Made by a program: the position numbers and the translations under genes. A DNA stretch of 64,000 bases, from the NCBI GenBank assembly GCA_965238045.1, contig CBDEGU010000005.1, forward strand, positions 62,001-126,000, given 5' to 3'. The number at the start of each line of letters is the position of its first letter. Within the stretch, counting starts at the first letter, position 1. Under the pieces are notes generated by a model. It did no database searches, was not told where the DNA came from, and saw only the letters and a list, made by a program, of their open reading frames with translations. Of this stretch, positions 28,190 through 36,841 are shown in pieces. This DNA is from CBDEGU01 sp965238045. Its GTDB lineage: Bacteria; Acidobacteriota; Terriglobia; Bryobacterales; UBA6623.

Positions 28190-30928
28190 CTACATTCTCA
28201 GCCGCGCTCCTTCCGGGTCGTAGAACGCCGCTTGCTGTACGCGGGCTTTGGCCGCTTGTCCGTGGACGCGGATGTCGATGATGTTGCCGTCCTCAGCCAT
28301 CTCGGCCGGCACCCAGCCGAGTCCGACGGCCCGCTGGCTGGCGGGCGAGTAGCGCGCGCTGGTTACGCGTCCGGCGGGCTGGTTGCCGGCCATGATGGCG
28401 GCGCCGTCGTCGGGCAGCGAGTCGTCGAGCATGATAAAGCCGATCAGCCGCTCCCGGGCCGGGGTGGTGCTGAGTTTTTCGAGCGCGGCCTTGCCGATGA
28501 AGTCCGGCTTCTCGAGCTTCGCCACCCAGGGCATGTCGGCCTCGAAGGGATTGCTCAACGCGTCGGTGTCGACTCCGGCGATGACGTGTTTCTTCTCAAG
28601 CCGGAGCATGCGCTGGGCCTCGACGCCGAAGGGCCGAATGCCGAACTCAGCGCCAGCCTCGAGCACGCCGCGCCAGACATGCACGCCGTGCTCGGCCGGC
28701 ACGTGGACTTCCCAGCCCATCTCGCCGACAAAGCCGATGCGCATGAGAATGGCCGGCACGCCCGCGACGAGGGCCTCGCGGCAGGCCATGTAGCGGAAAG
28801 CATCGGTGCCGAGGTCTGCATCGGTGAGGGGGGCCAGCAGGTCGCGGGCGCGGGGCCCGGCGACATTGATGGACGAGCGGCCCGCAGTGACGTCGATGAC
28901 GTGGGCGTCCCATCCGGAACCGATCAGCCACCATTCGAGCCACTGCACGACGAAATCGAGGTTGCCGGTCGTGGTGGTGAGGAAGTAGCGGTCTTGGGCG
29001 AGCCGCGAGATGGTGCCGTCGTCGAGGATGACGCCTGTCTCGTCGCAGATGACGGCGTAGCGGACTCGGCCCACCTTGAGAGTGCTGAAGCGATGGGTGT
29101 AAACCTTGTCGAGCAGCTTACCCGCGTCGGGGCCTTTCACTTCGATCTTGCCCAGCGGCCCTACGTCGACCACGCCCAACCGCTGCCGAACGGCATGGTA
29201 TTCCTGGTCAATACACTCTTGCTCGGCGAGGCTGGGGTCCGGCCGATAGTAACGAGGCCGCTTCCATTGGCCCATGTTCATCCAGACAGCGCCCAGGGCG
29301 TTATGCTCATCATGCAGCGGACTGCGGCGAACCGGAGGGCGCCGCGTCCCGGCGAGCGCTCCGAGCGAAACGGGCGGGTTCGGCGGGCGGCTGGTGGTCA
29401 CTCCGGTTTCGCCCATCGAGCGGCCGGTCTCGCGGGCGCAGACGCCGATGGCCGAGATCTGACACATGCGGCCCTGGCAGGGGCCCATCGAAACGGTCGT
29501 GTAGCGCTTGAGCGTTTCGATATGATCGAAACCCTCCCGAACGGCGGCGCGCAGATCGCGTGTGGTCACGTCCTCGCAGAGACAGACGAAACAGCGCTTG
29601 GAGTCGGGATAGACTGGCGGGGATGGTGTGGCGGCGGGGGCCAGATGCTGGCCGGTCACCTCGCCAACGGCCTCGACACCAGCAGGCAGATCGGCGGGCA
29701 GAAAGGCGCCCGCGGCTTCGTCCCAAGCGAGTCGCGCGCCAGCCTGGTGGAGCAAACCGGCGTTGGGTACAATGTGTCCGCAAACGACGATGAGGTCGCA
29801 GGAAAAGTGCGAGCCGCCGGCCCGGATGTCCTGAACGCGGCCCTTGCCCGTCGCCGCGGCGACTTCTTCGAGCGGCACGGTGGCGGCGATGCCGGTTCCG
29901 GCGTGTTTGAGCATTGCGGCGATCTCGGCGGCGCGGGGTCCGGCGCCGATGACGACGGCGCGGCGTCCTGGGGAGATGCCGTAGAGGCCGATGAGGCGCT
30001 CGACGCCGCTGCTGAGCATGACGCCGACTAGATCATTATTCTCAAACAGGAGCGGTGATTCGCAGGTTCCCGTCGCGACGGTGACGCGCCGGGCTCGCAG
30101 ATGCACGAGCCGTTCCACCGAATCGGCGTCGCCGCGCGGCCGGTATATTCCGAGCAGATTCCCTTCGTACAGGCCGAAGCAAAACGCGCCGGAAAACACT
30201 TCGATGCGTGCTTCGGTCAGGACGAGACGGGCCAGCTCGCTGAGTTGTTCGCTCCCGCCGGGGGCGTAGCGGAGATGGCCTCCGAGTTCGGGCTGATCGT
30301 CGATGAGGGTGACGCGCAGGCCCCTCCGGGCGGCCTCAATAGCCGCGGAGAGTCCGGCGGGCCCGCCGCCGATGACCGCCAGATCGGTGTGCAGGTACTG
30401 GTGATCGTACTCGGGGGTTTTGGAGGTTTCGGGGGAAGATTGATTCTCGGGGGTAAGTTCCGTGCCCTGGGCAAATGCCTCCATGGTGGGTGGCGCTTTG
30501 CCGAGCCCGGCGGCCTTGCGTATCCAGGGCTCGACGAGCCGCCATGCTTCGGGGTGAGTAAAGGTCTTGTAATACCAGCCGACCGGCATGAGCCAGGAAA
30601 ACTTTTGCGAAACCGAAAGCAGGTCGAAATTGAGCGAGGGGAAGACGTTCTGCGCCTTGACCTCGACCCCTGGGCGGGCCGGCGCCGTGCAGACGCGAAC
30701 ATTCGGGACGCCGCCGACCTCCATGATGCAGTTCGGACACTTCCCGTTGACGCAGAGCAGCCCGCGGGGACGATGGTTCTTGAAGCTGCGCGTGAAGATG
30801 CGCACGCCGGCGCGGAACATCGCCGCGCCGATGGTGTCTCCGGGCCGCGCCTCGATCGAGCGGCCTTCGAAGACGAAGGAGAAGGTCGCTTGCGGGGACA
30901 GGGTCGCTTCTGGATCAGGGGTCGGCAA
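28190..30928 (-). CDS. mgdC: N-methylglutamate dehydrogenase subunit C (sarcosine oxidase alpha-like)
   Basis: 912 residues. An N-terminal 2Fe-2S ferredoxin-like domain has 'GLLCVNGKCPNCIMEVGG' (about residues 57-75). An NAD/FAD Rossmann domain begins 'DLAVIGGGPAGLSAAIEAAR', with a second nucleotide site at 'AVVIGAGPRAAEIAAML'. A BFD-like Fe-S segment has Cys pairs in 'CFVCLCEDVTTRDL' and 'MGPCQGRMC'. A long C-terminal GcvT domain ('GVVDVGPLGKIEVKGPDAGK', 'GEMGWEVHVPAEHG') is expected to pass the methylene group to tetrahydrofolate. The ATG overlaps the end of mgdB by 14 bases, so the two are translationally coupled. Poorly conserved, Pro-rich stretches separate the domains (about residues 157-173 and 520-545). 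Confidence 0.9.
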   Translation of the reverse strand: MPTPDPEATLSPQATFSFVFEGRSIEARPGDTIGAAMFRAGVRIFTRSFKNHRPRGLLCVNGKCPNCIMEVGGVPNVRVCTAPARPGVEVKAQNVFPSLNFDLLSVSQKFSWLMPVGWYYKTFTHPEAWRLVEPWIRKAAGLGKAPPTMEAFAQGTELTPENQSSPETSKTPEYDHQYLHTDLAVIGGGPAGLSAAIEAARRGLRVTLIDDQPELGGHLRYAPGGSEQLSELARLVLTEARIEVFSGAFCFGLYEGNLLGIYRPRGDADSVERLVHLRARRVTVATGTCESPLLFENNDLVGVMLSSGVERLIGLYGISPGRRAVVIGAGPRAAEIAAMLKHAGTGIAATVPLEEVAAATGKGRVQDIRAGGSHFSCDLIVVCGHIVPNAGLLHQAGARLAWDEAAGAFLPADLPAGVEAVGEVTGQHLAPAATPSPPVYPDSKRCFVCLCEDVTTRDLRAAVREGFDHIETLKRYTTVSMGPCQGRMCQISAIGVCARETGRSMGETGVTTSRPPNPPVSLGALAGTRRPPVRRSPLHDEHNALGAVWMNMGQWKRPRYYRPDPSLAEQECIDQEYHAVRQRLGVVDVGPLGKIEVKGPDAGKLLDKVYTHRFSTLKVGRVRYAVICDETGVILDDGTISRLAQDRYFLTTTTGNLDFVVQWLEWWLIGSGWDAHVIDVTAGRSSINVAGPRARDLLAPLTDADLGTDAFRYMACREALVAGVPAILMRIGFVGEMGWEVHVPAEHGVHVWRGVLEAGAEFGIRPFGVEAQRMLRLEKKHVIAGVDTDALSNPFEADMPWVAKLEKPDFIGKAALEKLSTTPARERLIGFIMLDDSLPDDGAAIMAGNQPAGRVTSARYSPASQRAVGLGWVPAEMAEDGNIIDIRVHGQAAKARVQQAAFYDPEGARLRM

Positions 30929-31358
30929 GGGGTGAAGGCTCCTTTGGATCTGGCAGATCGGGTGGATCTGGCAGATCGGGTGGACCGGGCGGATCTGGTG
31001 GATCGGGCGGATCCAGTTGATCAGGCCGGCCTGCTTGATCGGGGAAACAGGTTTGGATCACTTGATTGGTTCGGGTGTCGCGCTCGGCCTGGAACCATTG
31101 CCGACAGCCTAAGCTGTGGAACCACCACTCGGTCTGGGGGCCGGATTCGTTGCGGCGGACATAGTTGTAGCGGTACCACTGCTCGGCAGCCGCGCTCTGT
31201 CCATCCCGCGGGCTCTGCCCATCCCGCGCACTCTGCTCATCCCGAACGCCGTGCTCATCCCGCGCGCTGGGTTCGGGACGTTGCAGGACTTCGCCGCCGA
31301 AGCGGAAGTCATAGACGCTTCGTTGGCCGCATTCAGGACAAGGGATTAAGAATGACAT
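30915..31358 (-). CDS. mgdB: N-methylglutamate dehydrogenase subunit B (sarcosine oxidase delta-like)
   Basis: 147 residues from ATG 31358. Delta subunits are small zinc proteins of about 90-105 residues. The zinc ligands are present: 'PCPECGQRSVYDFRFGGE' near the start and 'WWFHSLGCRQWFQAERDTRT' later. Two insertions explain the extra length: a hydrophilic Ala-Arg-Asp-Gly-Gln repeat between the two zinc halves (about residues 28-55), and a Pro-Asp-Leu tail of about 35 residues. Both are coded by tandem DNA repeats (18 bp and 9 bp). The core is intact, so the subunit probably still functions. Its end overlaps mgdC. Confidence 0.85.
   Translation of the reverse strand: MSFLIPCPECGQRSVYDFRFGGEVLQRPEPSARDEHGVRDEQSARDGQSPRDGQSAAAEQWYRYNYVRRNESGPQTEWWFHSLGCRQWFQAERDTRTNQVIQTCFPDQAGRPDQLDPPDPPDPPGPPDLPDPPDLPDPKEPSPLADP
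30947..31027 (-). repeat. 9-bp tandem repeat, 9 units, in the 3' end of mgdB
   Basis: Nine 9-bp units of the GATC(T/G)GG type (for example GATCTGGCA, GATCGGGTG) run without a break and in frame. They encode repeated Pro-Asp-(Leu/Pro) tripeptides forming the C-terminal tail of MgdB, ending about 20 bases before the mgdC start. Confidence 0.85.
31198..31269 (-). repeat. 18-bp tandem repeat, 4 units, inside mgdB
   Basis: Four 18-bp units of the form TG(T/C)(C/T)CATCCCGCG(C/G)(A/G)CTC, at 31198, 31216, 31234 and 31252. They are in frame and encode the hexapeptide repeats placed between the two zinc-binding halves of MgdB. Confidence 0.82.
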
Positions 31359-31390
31359 GATGGCTGGTTGTTTGCGCGGACAGGAATTTC

Positions 31391-32719
31391 CTAGCGCCCC
31401 CAGACACGCCGGGTCCCGGCCAGGGGGATGCCGCAGATGGCGGAGGCCTCGGCGGTCAGGGCGGCCATGTCTTCGGGTTCGAGGTGATGAATGTCGGACT
31501 TGCCGCAAGCGCGCGCGAGCATCTGAATTTCGAGCGTCATGGCTCGCAGCAGGTTGGTCACTCGCTCCGCGGCCGGGTCGATCGGGAGGCGCTCCATCAG
31601 CTCGGGGTCTTGGGTCGTGACGCCGACCGGACAGCGGCCGGTGTGGCAGTGGTGGCAGAAATGCGGCTCGGCGCCGAGCTTATGATAGTCCTCGATATAG
31701 ATGGGCTTGTTGCAATTAAGCGCGATCAGCGCGGCCGTGCCGATGTAAATGGCGTCGGCGCCGAGCGCCATGGCCTTGGCCGCGTCTACGCCGTCGCGAA
31801 TGCCTCCCGAAATGATGAGGTGCACCTCGCCGTAGAGGCCGATGTCTTCGAGCGCGGCCCGCGCTTCGCAGACGGCGGCGAGGGTGGGAATGCCGGTGTG
31901 CTCCTGCATGATGGCCGGCGAGGCGCCGGTGCCGCCCTCCATGCCGTCGACGACGACGATGTCGGCGCCGGCCTTGGCGGCGAGCTTCACGTCGTCATAT
32001 ACGCGCGAGGCTCCTAGTTTGACGATGATCGGGACTTTCCAGCCGGTGGCTTCCCGCAACTCCTCGATCTTGATGATCATGTCGTCGGGGCCGAGCATGT
32101 CGGGGTGGCGCGCCGGACTGCGCTGATCAACGCCCACGGGCAGGTCCCGCTGTTTGGCGATGGCTTCGGACACTTTCGATTCGAGCAGCAGTCCGCCGGT
32201 GCCAGGTTTGGCTCCCTGGCCGATGGTCAGCTCGATGCCGTCAGAGAGCTGCATGTGGTGGACGTTGATCCCGTAACGGGACGGAAGCACCTCGTAGATC
32301 AGCGTGCGGCTGTATTCCCGCTCGGCCCCCAGCATGCCGCCGTCGCCGGTCGTGTTCGACGAGCCGATGGCCGTGGCCCCTTTCGCCAGAGCGACTTTGG
32401 CGTTGTAGGAGAGCGCGCCCCAGCTCATGCCGGTGATCATGATGGGGGTATCGAGTTCGATCGGTTTTTCGGCGTGGCGGGTTCCGAGCACCGTGCGGGT
32501 GCTGCATTTTTCGCGGTAGCCTTCCAGCGGAATGCGGGTTAGCGAAGAGGGCAGAAACGTCAGATCGTCAAAGGTCGCCCAGTGACGCTCGCGCAAGGTT
32601 CCGTAGCCCCGAATGCGGTAGATGCCTGTATCGGCCTTGGTCTGAATGTCCTCAATGACGCGCGAGGAAAATATGCCGCTTTCTTGGGGCGTGGGGCGGC
32701 GTGGCGATGAATCGGACAT
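31391..32719 (-). CDS. mgsC: N-methylglutamate synthase subunit C (glutamate synthase FMN-domain protein)
   Basis: 442 residues. FMN-binding TIM barrel of the glutamate synthase large chain: 'ITGMSWGALSYNAKVALAKG', 'SDGIELTIGQGAKPGTGGLL', 'VKLGASRVYDDVKLAAKAGA', 'VDGMEGGTGASPAIMQEHTG' and 'IISGGIRDGVDAAKAMALGA'. The iron-sulfur ligand cluster is 'CHHCHTGRCPVGVTTQDPEL'. As a separate polypeptide with its own MgsA (amidotransferase) and MgsB (GXGXG) partners it matches MgsC, which forms N-methylglutamate. It starts 6 bases after mgsB. Confidence 0.9.
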   Translation of the reverse strand: MSDSSPRRPTPQESGIFSSRVIEDIQTKADTGIYRIRGYGTLRERHWATFDDLTFLPSSLTRIPLEGYREKCSTRTVLGTRHAEKPIELDTPIMITGMSWGALSYNAKVALAKGATAIGSSNTTGDGGMLGAEREYSRTLIYEVLPSRYGINVHHMQLSDGIELTIGQGAKPGTGGLLLESKVSEAIAKQRDLPVGVDQRSPARHPDMLGPDDMIIKIEELREATGWKVPIIVKLGASRVYDDVKLAAKAGADIVVVDGMEGGTGASPAIMQEHTGIPTLAAVCEARAALEDIGLYGEVHLIISGGIRDGVDAAKAMALGADAIYIGTAALIALNCNKPIYIEDYHKLGAEPHFCHHCHTGRCPVGVTTQDPELMERLPIDPAAERVTNLLRAMTLEIQMLARACGKSDIHHLEPEDMAALTAEASAICGIPLAGTRRVWGR

Positions 32720-32725
32720 GAGGGA

Positions 32726-33433
32726 TTAAAGCGCCTCCTCCCAGGCTTTCCACTCGGCGCGGTCGAAGTTCCAAAGCTTGCGGCCGGAGACGACTTTCTT
32801 GAAGGCCTTGCCCCCGGGTTTGGTTTCGCGCAGCGGGCCGGGCAGGTGACGAGCCAGGGTTTGATCGAGAAAATCGATTTCTTCGGGCGAGGGTTGTTCG
32901 ACGAGGGCATCGTTGCCGAGTTCGGCGATCGTGCCTCCGACGAAGCAGACGGTTTCGTACATGGAGTCGGCGAAGGCCTCAGAGGTGTCGCCGCAGATGA
33001 TCATCGTCCCCTTCTGGCCCATGAAACCGCTCATGTAGCCGCAACTGCCGGCGACGAGGATCAAGCCCCCTTTCATGGAAACGCCGGTTCGGGCGCCAGA
33101 ATCACCGTGAATGACGATGGTTCCGCCGCGGATGGCGGCCCCGGCGCTGTTGCCCGCGCTGCCTTCGACAACGATGTCGCCGGTCAGCATCGACTCGGCC
33201 AGCCCCCAGCCGGCGCTACCGGTAACACGCACGCTGGCGCCGTCGCCGAGGCCGGCGCAATAGTAGCCGACGCTGCCCTCGAAGGTCACCCGGCCCGGGG
33301 TAAGCAGGGCTACGCCGAGATTGTGGCGCGCGGCCGGTGATGTGACAACCACTTGCTCGCCCGCAGCCAGGCGTTGCCGAATCTCGCGATTGATCTCGCG
33401 GATCGAGCGTTGCTCGCAGCTTAGTTCCGGCAT
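32726..33433 (-). CDS. mgsB: N-methylglutamate synthase subunit B (GXGXG domain)
   Basis: 235 residues. A right-handed beta-helix with the repeated G-x-G-x-G pattern of the glutamate synthase C-terminal domain: 'GYYCAGLGDGASVRVTGSAG', 'GDIVVEGSAGNSAGAAIRGG' and 'GLILVAGSCGYMSGFMGQKG'. The C-terminal helix and basic region ('GKAFKKVVSGRKLWNFDRAE') is typical of the stand-alone subunit. Spacing is 15 bases from mgsA and 6 to mgsC. The domain has a structural role between the amidotransferase and FMN subunits. Confidence 0.9.
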   Translation of the reverse strand: MPELSCEQRSIREINREIRQRLAAGEQVVVTSPAARHNLGVALLTPGRVTFEGSVGYYCAGLGDGASVRVTGSAGWGLAESMLTGDIVVEGSAGNSAGAAIRGGTIVIHGDSGARTGVSMKGGLILVAGSCGYMSGFMGQKGTMIICGDTSEAFADSMYETVCFVGGTIAELGNDALVEQPSPEEIDFLDQTLARHLPGPLRETKPGGKAFKKVVSGRKLWNFDRAEWKAWEEAL

Positions 33434-33448
33434 ATCAGCCCTGGCATT

Positions 33449-34381
33449 TCAGTTTTTCCACACCCGGACTTCTCCAGCCCGTGCTTCACGGACATCGTAT
33501 GCGCCGGGCATGGCCGCGCGGATGGCGATTTCCTCGGTAGCGATGAGGACCTGGCGATCGGTTTCGGCAAAGACCAAAGGCTTGTGAGCGAAGGCATCCT
33601 TGACGAAACCCAGCGCGCCGGCTGTCGCGACCAGGCAACTGAACGAGCCATCGAGATCGGCCAGCGCGGCGGTGAGCGTCTCTTCGAGCGAGAGGCCGCC
33701 CGCCATTCTGCCGGCCACGTAGACCGCGATAATCTCCGAGTCGTTGTCGGTGTAGAAACGGACGCCGCGCTGCTCATACTGGCGGCGCAGTTTGTGGTAG
33801 TTGGTGATGTGGCCGTTGTGCACGATGGCCAGATCGGGACAGCCATGAGCCCAGAAAGGCTGGGAATGGCTGAGATCGACTTTCGATTCGGTGGACAGCC
33901 GGGTGTGGCCGATGCCATGGGATCCGCGAGTCTCCGAGACCCGAAACGTTTCGTCGAGGCGGCTGGGCGAGCCGACTTGCTTGACGATTTCCAGAGAGCG
34001 GCCCATGCTAACGACCTCCACCTCTGGCGAGACAGCTTCGAGCACCGCGGCCAGTGCCCGGTGATCGACCCCGCCGTCGATCTTGAAACGCAGATAGGCT
34101 CCGGTTTCGGTGATGTCGCGGGGTTCGGCGAAGGCGGCGGCGCGGCGAGTGATCTCTTCGGCGCGGCTGGGCGAGCTGCTGGGCGAGTTTGGGTTGTCTC
34201 CGAGTTTGATGCGGAGCACCAGATCATTGTCAGTCGCTGGACCGAACAAGGCGACGCCGGCGGAGTCGGGCCCCCGACTGTCGAGAGCTTTGAGCATGCC
34301 GAGAACGGTCGCGCCCATGACGGGTCCGCCCGGGGCGCGGTCTTCGTTTGATTTATCCCAGTATCCGGCTATGCCGCACAT
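33449..34381 (-). CDS. mgsA: N-methylglutamate synthase subunit A (class II glutamine amidotransferase)
   Basis: 310 residues from ATG 34381, chosen because the next codon is the catalytic Cys ('MCGIAGYWD'), which must become the N-terminal nucleophile; a longer upstream reading would destroy this. Ntn-hydrolase elements are 'GIGHTRLSTESKVDLSHSQP', 'FWAHGCPDLAIVHNGHITNY' and 'GVRFYTDNDSEIIAVYVAGR'. It is the first gene of the methylamine cluster, and an unusual inverted repeat precedes it. In homologous systems this subunit would act on gamma-glutamylmethylamide, releasing methylamine to the synthase. Confidence 0.9.
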   Translation of the reverse strand: MCGIAGYWDKSNEDRAPGGPVMGATVLGMLKALDSRGPDSAGVALFGPATDNDLVLRIKLGDNPNSPSSSPSRAEEITRRAAAFAEPRDITETGAYLRFKIDGGVDHRALAAVLEAVSPEVEVVSMGRSLEIVKQVGSPSRLDETFRVSETRGSHGIGHTRLSTESKVDLSHSQPFWAHGCPDLAIVHNGHITNYHKLRRQYEQRGVRFYTDNDSEIIAVYVAGRMAGGLSLEETLTAALADLDGSFSCLVATAGALGFVKDAFAHKPLVFAETDRQVLIATEEIAIRAAMPGAYDVREARAGEVRVWKN

Positions 34382-34402
34382 CTTGGTTGTAGTCCATTCG
34401 GA

Positions 34403-34518
34403 GCTGGAAGGCGTGAAAAAATGCTGGGACAGCCAGCCGCCCATCGCCTAAGTCCTTGCGACTCAGAGAGCGTTTCGCCAGCGTTTGTGGCAGTCCCGAT
34501 TTTTTCACGCCTTCCAGC
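34403..34518. repeat. perfect 20-bp inverted repeat upstream of mgsA
   Basis: GCTGGAAGGCGTGAAAAAAT at 34403-34422 is exactly inverted at 34499-34518, enclosing 76 bp, with weaker inner pairing (GGGAC...GTCCC). It fills the gap between the upstream epimerase gene and mgsA. It could be a MITE-sized mobile remnant, a terminator for the upstream gene, or a structured leader of the methylamine operon. Confidence 0.75.
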
Positions 34519-34554
34519 CCACGATCCAACAGGAAGCCTAGTATACAACGATGG

Positions 34555-35496
34555 TTACCGGAATGACTCGATGTAGCGCCGCGCCCGACGGATTTCCGCG
34601 GTGACCTCGGCGGTCGTGCCGAGGATCGGGATGCCCCTGGGGAAGGGGTGCATGAAGATGGAAACGAATCCTCCATAGCCGGTTTCGGCCAGCGCCGAGA
34701 CGATCGGGCCGAAGTCGAGCGGTCCGCGGCCGGGCATTTGGAGGAGTTCGTCCTGCTTGGGCAGCTTGCCCGAGCCCTTGCCGTGCTGCCAGGCGTAGAA
34801 CATCAGCATCCGCTCACCGAGGGTTTTGATGAGGCTGGCGACGAGTTGCGGATCTTGGTCAAGGTGATACGGGGCCAGGGCGATGCCGAGATGCTTCGAC
34901 GGCGCGAACTCGGCCAGCCATTTGAGCGAGTCAGGCGAGTCGATGAGGCTGTTTCCGTGGTTCTCGATGCCGATGGCGACGCCTGCCTGCCCGGCGGCGG
35001 CAATGTGCGGCTTCATCTGTTCGGCGAAGGCTCGGACGGCCTGCTTGAGTTCGGGGCCGGAGAGATTTTTCAGGCCGCGGCCGCCGCAGATCAGCAACTC
35101 GGCGCCGAGTTGGCGCGCGACTTGCATTTCCGGCTGCAGAGCGAAGGGGCCGAGGTCGTAATGCGTCAGCACACCGAGCTTGACCCCGTGGGTGTCGAGC
35201 AGCTCGGCGAAGCGGCGGTGGCCCATCTGCTCGATTTGCTCTCGCTGATTGCCGTGGCTGCGCGGCCAGATATCGATGGAGTTGGCGCCGATCTTGCGAA
35301 CCTCGGGGAGGATTTCGGCGATGGCGGTGGTGCCGTACATGCAGGAGGAGAGCGTGTAGCGGAACGGCGGTTTGGAGGAGGCCGGCCAGACAGGCATCGA
35401 CTGGGAGGCGAGCAGGGTTAGGGCGCCGAGGGAGAACTCCCGGCGGGTTTGGTGGCGGCTCCCTGTGTTTCCCTCTTTGCGGTTTGCGGCTGCCAT
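34555..35496 (-). CDS. exported sugar phosphate isomerase/epimerase-type TIM-barrel protein
   Basis: 313 residues from ATG 35496 (a longer frame exists but lacks sense). The N-terminus 'TRREFSLGALTLLA' is a twin-arginine-like signal, as is common for this family in Acidobacteria. The AP-endonuclease-2-like barrel shows 'EVRKIGANSIDIWPRSHGNQ', 'LICGGRGLKNLSG', 'VAIGIENHGNSLIDSPDSLK' and 'GYGGFVSIFMHPFPRG', with acidic and His metal ligands. The substrate is unknown. It lies directly upstream of mgsA on the same strand but is separated by the inverted repeat, so probably a different transcript. Confidence 0.82.
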   Translation of the reverse strand: MAAANRKEGNTGSRHQTRREFSLGALTLLASQSMPVWPASSKPPFRYTLSSCMYGTTAIAEILPEVRKIGANSIDIWPRSHGNQREQIEQMGHRRFAELLDTHGVKLGVLTHYDLGPFALQPEMQVARQLGAELLICGGRGLKNLSGPELKQAVRAFAEQMKPHIAAAGQAGVAIGIENHGNSLIDSPDSLKWLAEFAPSKHLGIALAPYHLDQDPQLVASLIKTLGERMLMFYAWQHGKGSGKLPKQDELLQMPGRGPLDFGPIVSALAETGYGGFVSIFMHPFPRGIPILGTTAEVTAEIRRARRYIESFR

Positions 35497-35687
35497 GCGG
35501 GTATCGATCCTAGCACGCCACCGAACCAATGGCGAGCGCTAATGACGGTGGGCTGATGACGGGGGGGCTGGATGGACGCGGGGTTCGGCCTGCTTCTCAC
35601 CTTGCGCCGACGGGCCGGGAGCGGTCGCGCACGATGGTTTGGGATGCGTGATACTTTGGAACAAAGCAAACGGAGGAACGAGATACT

Positions 35688-36765
35688 GTGGTTGAAAAGC
35701 CTAGAACACGGCGAGTTACAAGCCTAAGGCAAGCCGTCATTTCCGCGTGCGTTGTGGTCTTGCCCATCTTGTTGCTCCCTGTGGACTGCGCTCCCGGCGG
35801 ACAGGAAGAAGCGCCGCCCGGGGCGGCCCCGATTCGAGTCTCCGACTCCTTGTTCGATCGGCAGGCCGTAGGGACGATGGGGCTGCCAGAAATCAAAGGT
35901 AAGCAGGCCCTTCTTTATCGCGCGGCCGAGGATGGCTACAAGTTCTGCCATCACCCCAACCTCACCCTCTATAAGAACCGCCTTTACGCCATGTGGTCCA
36001 ACGGCATTGCCGGTGAGGACGAGAACGGGCAGCGAGTTCTCTATTGCCACACATCGGACGGCGTGAACTGGACTGAGCCGGAGGTTCTCGCCGAGGACCC
36101 CGATGGGCCCGACGGCCGGCTGGCTTGCGTCGCGGCCGGATGGCACGTGGCGGGGGACACGCTCGTTGCCTACAACACGGCCATCGTGGATAAAGCTCCG
36201 ATTCACCCGGACAACGTGCTTTTCGCGAGAACACCGGTCGACGGCGAGACTTGGGGAGAGCCGGCGAAAATTACCGAGGGGTTCTTTATCGAGCGTCCCC
36301 GACTCAGAAGCCTTTGCGTATCCCGAGCCGAATTGGTTCCTTCGGCTGGACAACACCGTCGTGATGCTGTTTCGCACGAAGAACGAGAACGACCGGCTCT
36401 ATGCCGCCACCAGCTCCGACAACGGCGCCTCGTGGACTCAGCCGATTGAGACGAACTTTCCGGACTCCACGGCGCGATTCAGCGCGGGCAATCTTCCCGA
36501 TGGATCCGCCTTCGTCATCAGCAATCCGGGGCCTCATCTGGTACGAATTCCCCTCACGATCGCCCTCAGCAAGGATGGCGTGCTCTTCGACCGCGCTTTC
36601 GTGATCCGCGGCGAACCCACCGAACCGCGCTGGGAGGGGCTTTACAAGCTTCGCGGCTGGCAGTACCCCTCGGCGCTGGTATGGAACCAGCACCTCTACG
36701 TCGCCTATTCGATTAACAAGGAAGACATCGGCGTCACACGGATCGCTCTTGTGGATTTGATGTAG
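35688..36765 (+). pseudogene. exported BNR/sialidase-like protein, single-base frameshift
   Basis: Begins at GTG 35688 behind CGGAGGAA. A hydrophobic signal segment leads to a Cys ('LLLPVDCAPGG'), so it may be a lipoprotein. Propeller strands follow: 'GYKFCHHPNLTLYKNRLYAM', 'RVLYCHTSDGVNWTEPEVLA' and, in another frame, 'DRLYAATSSDNGASWTQPIE' and 'QYPSALVWNQHLYVAYSINK'. Removing one C from the run CCCC at 36297-36300 gives the continuous reading ERPDSEAFAYPEP and a protein of about 358 residues. A homopolymer slip or a sequencing error are both possible. Confidence 0.8.
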
Positions 36766-36841
36766 CGTGCAGTGTTCGGGTCAGCAAACACCCTCCCCCA
36801 GCAACGGGTTCCCGGAAGTACGGAAACTGTAGAATAGTGGC

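Noticed and set aside
28157..30031. 624-codon open frame on the plus strand
   Set aside because: It lies opposite the well-supported mgdC gene and is a by-product of high GC codon use; its sequence has no recognisable domain.
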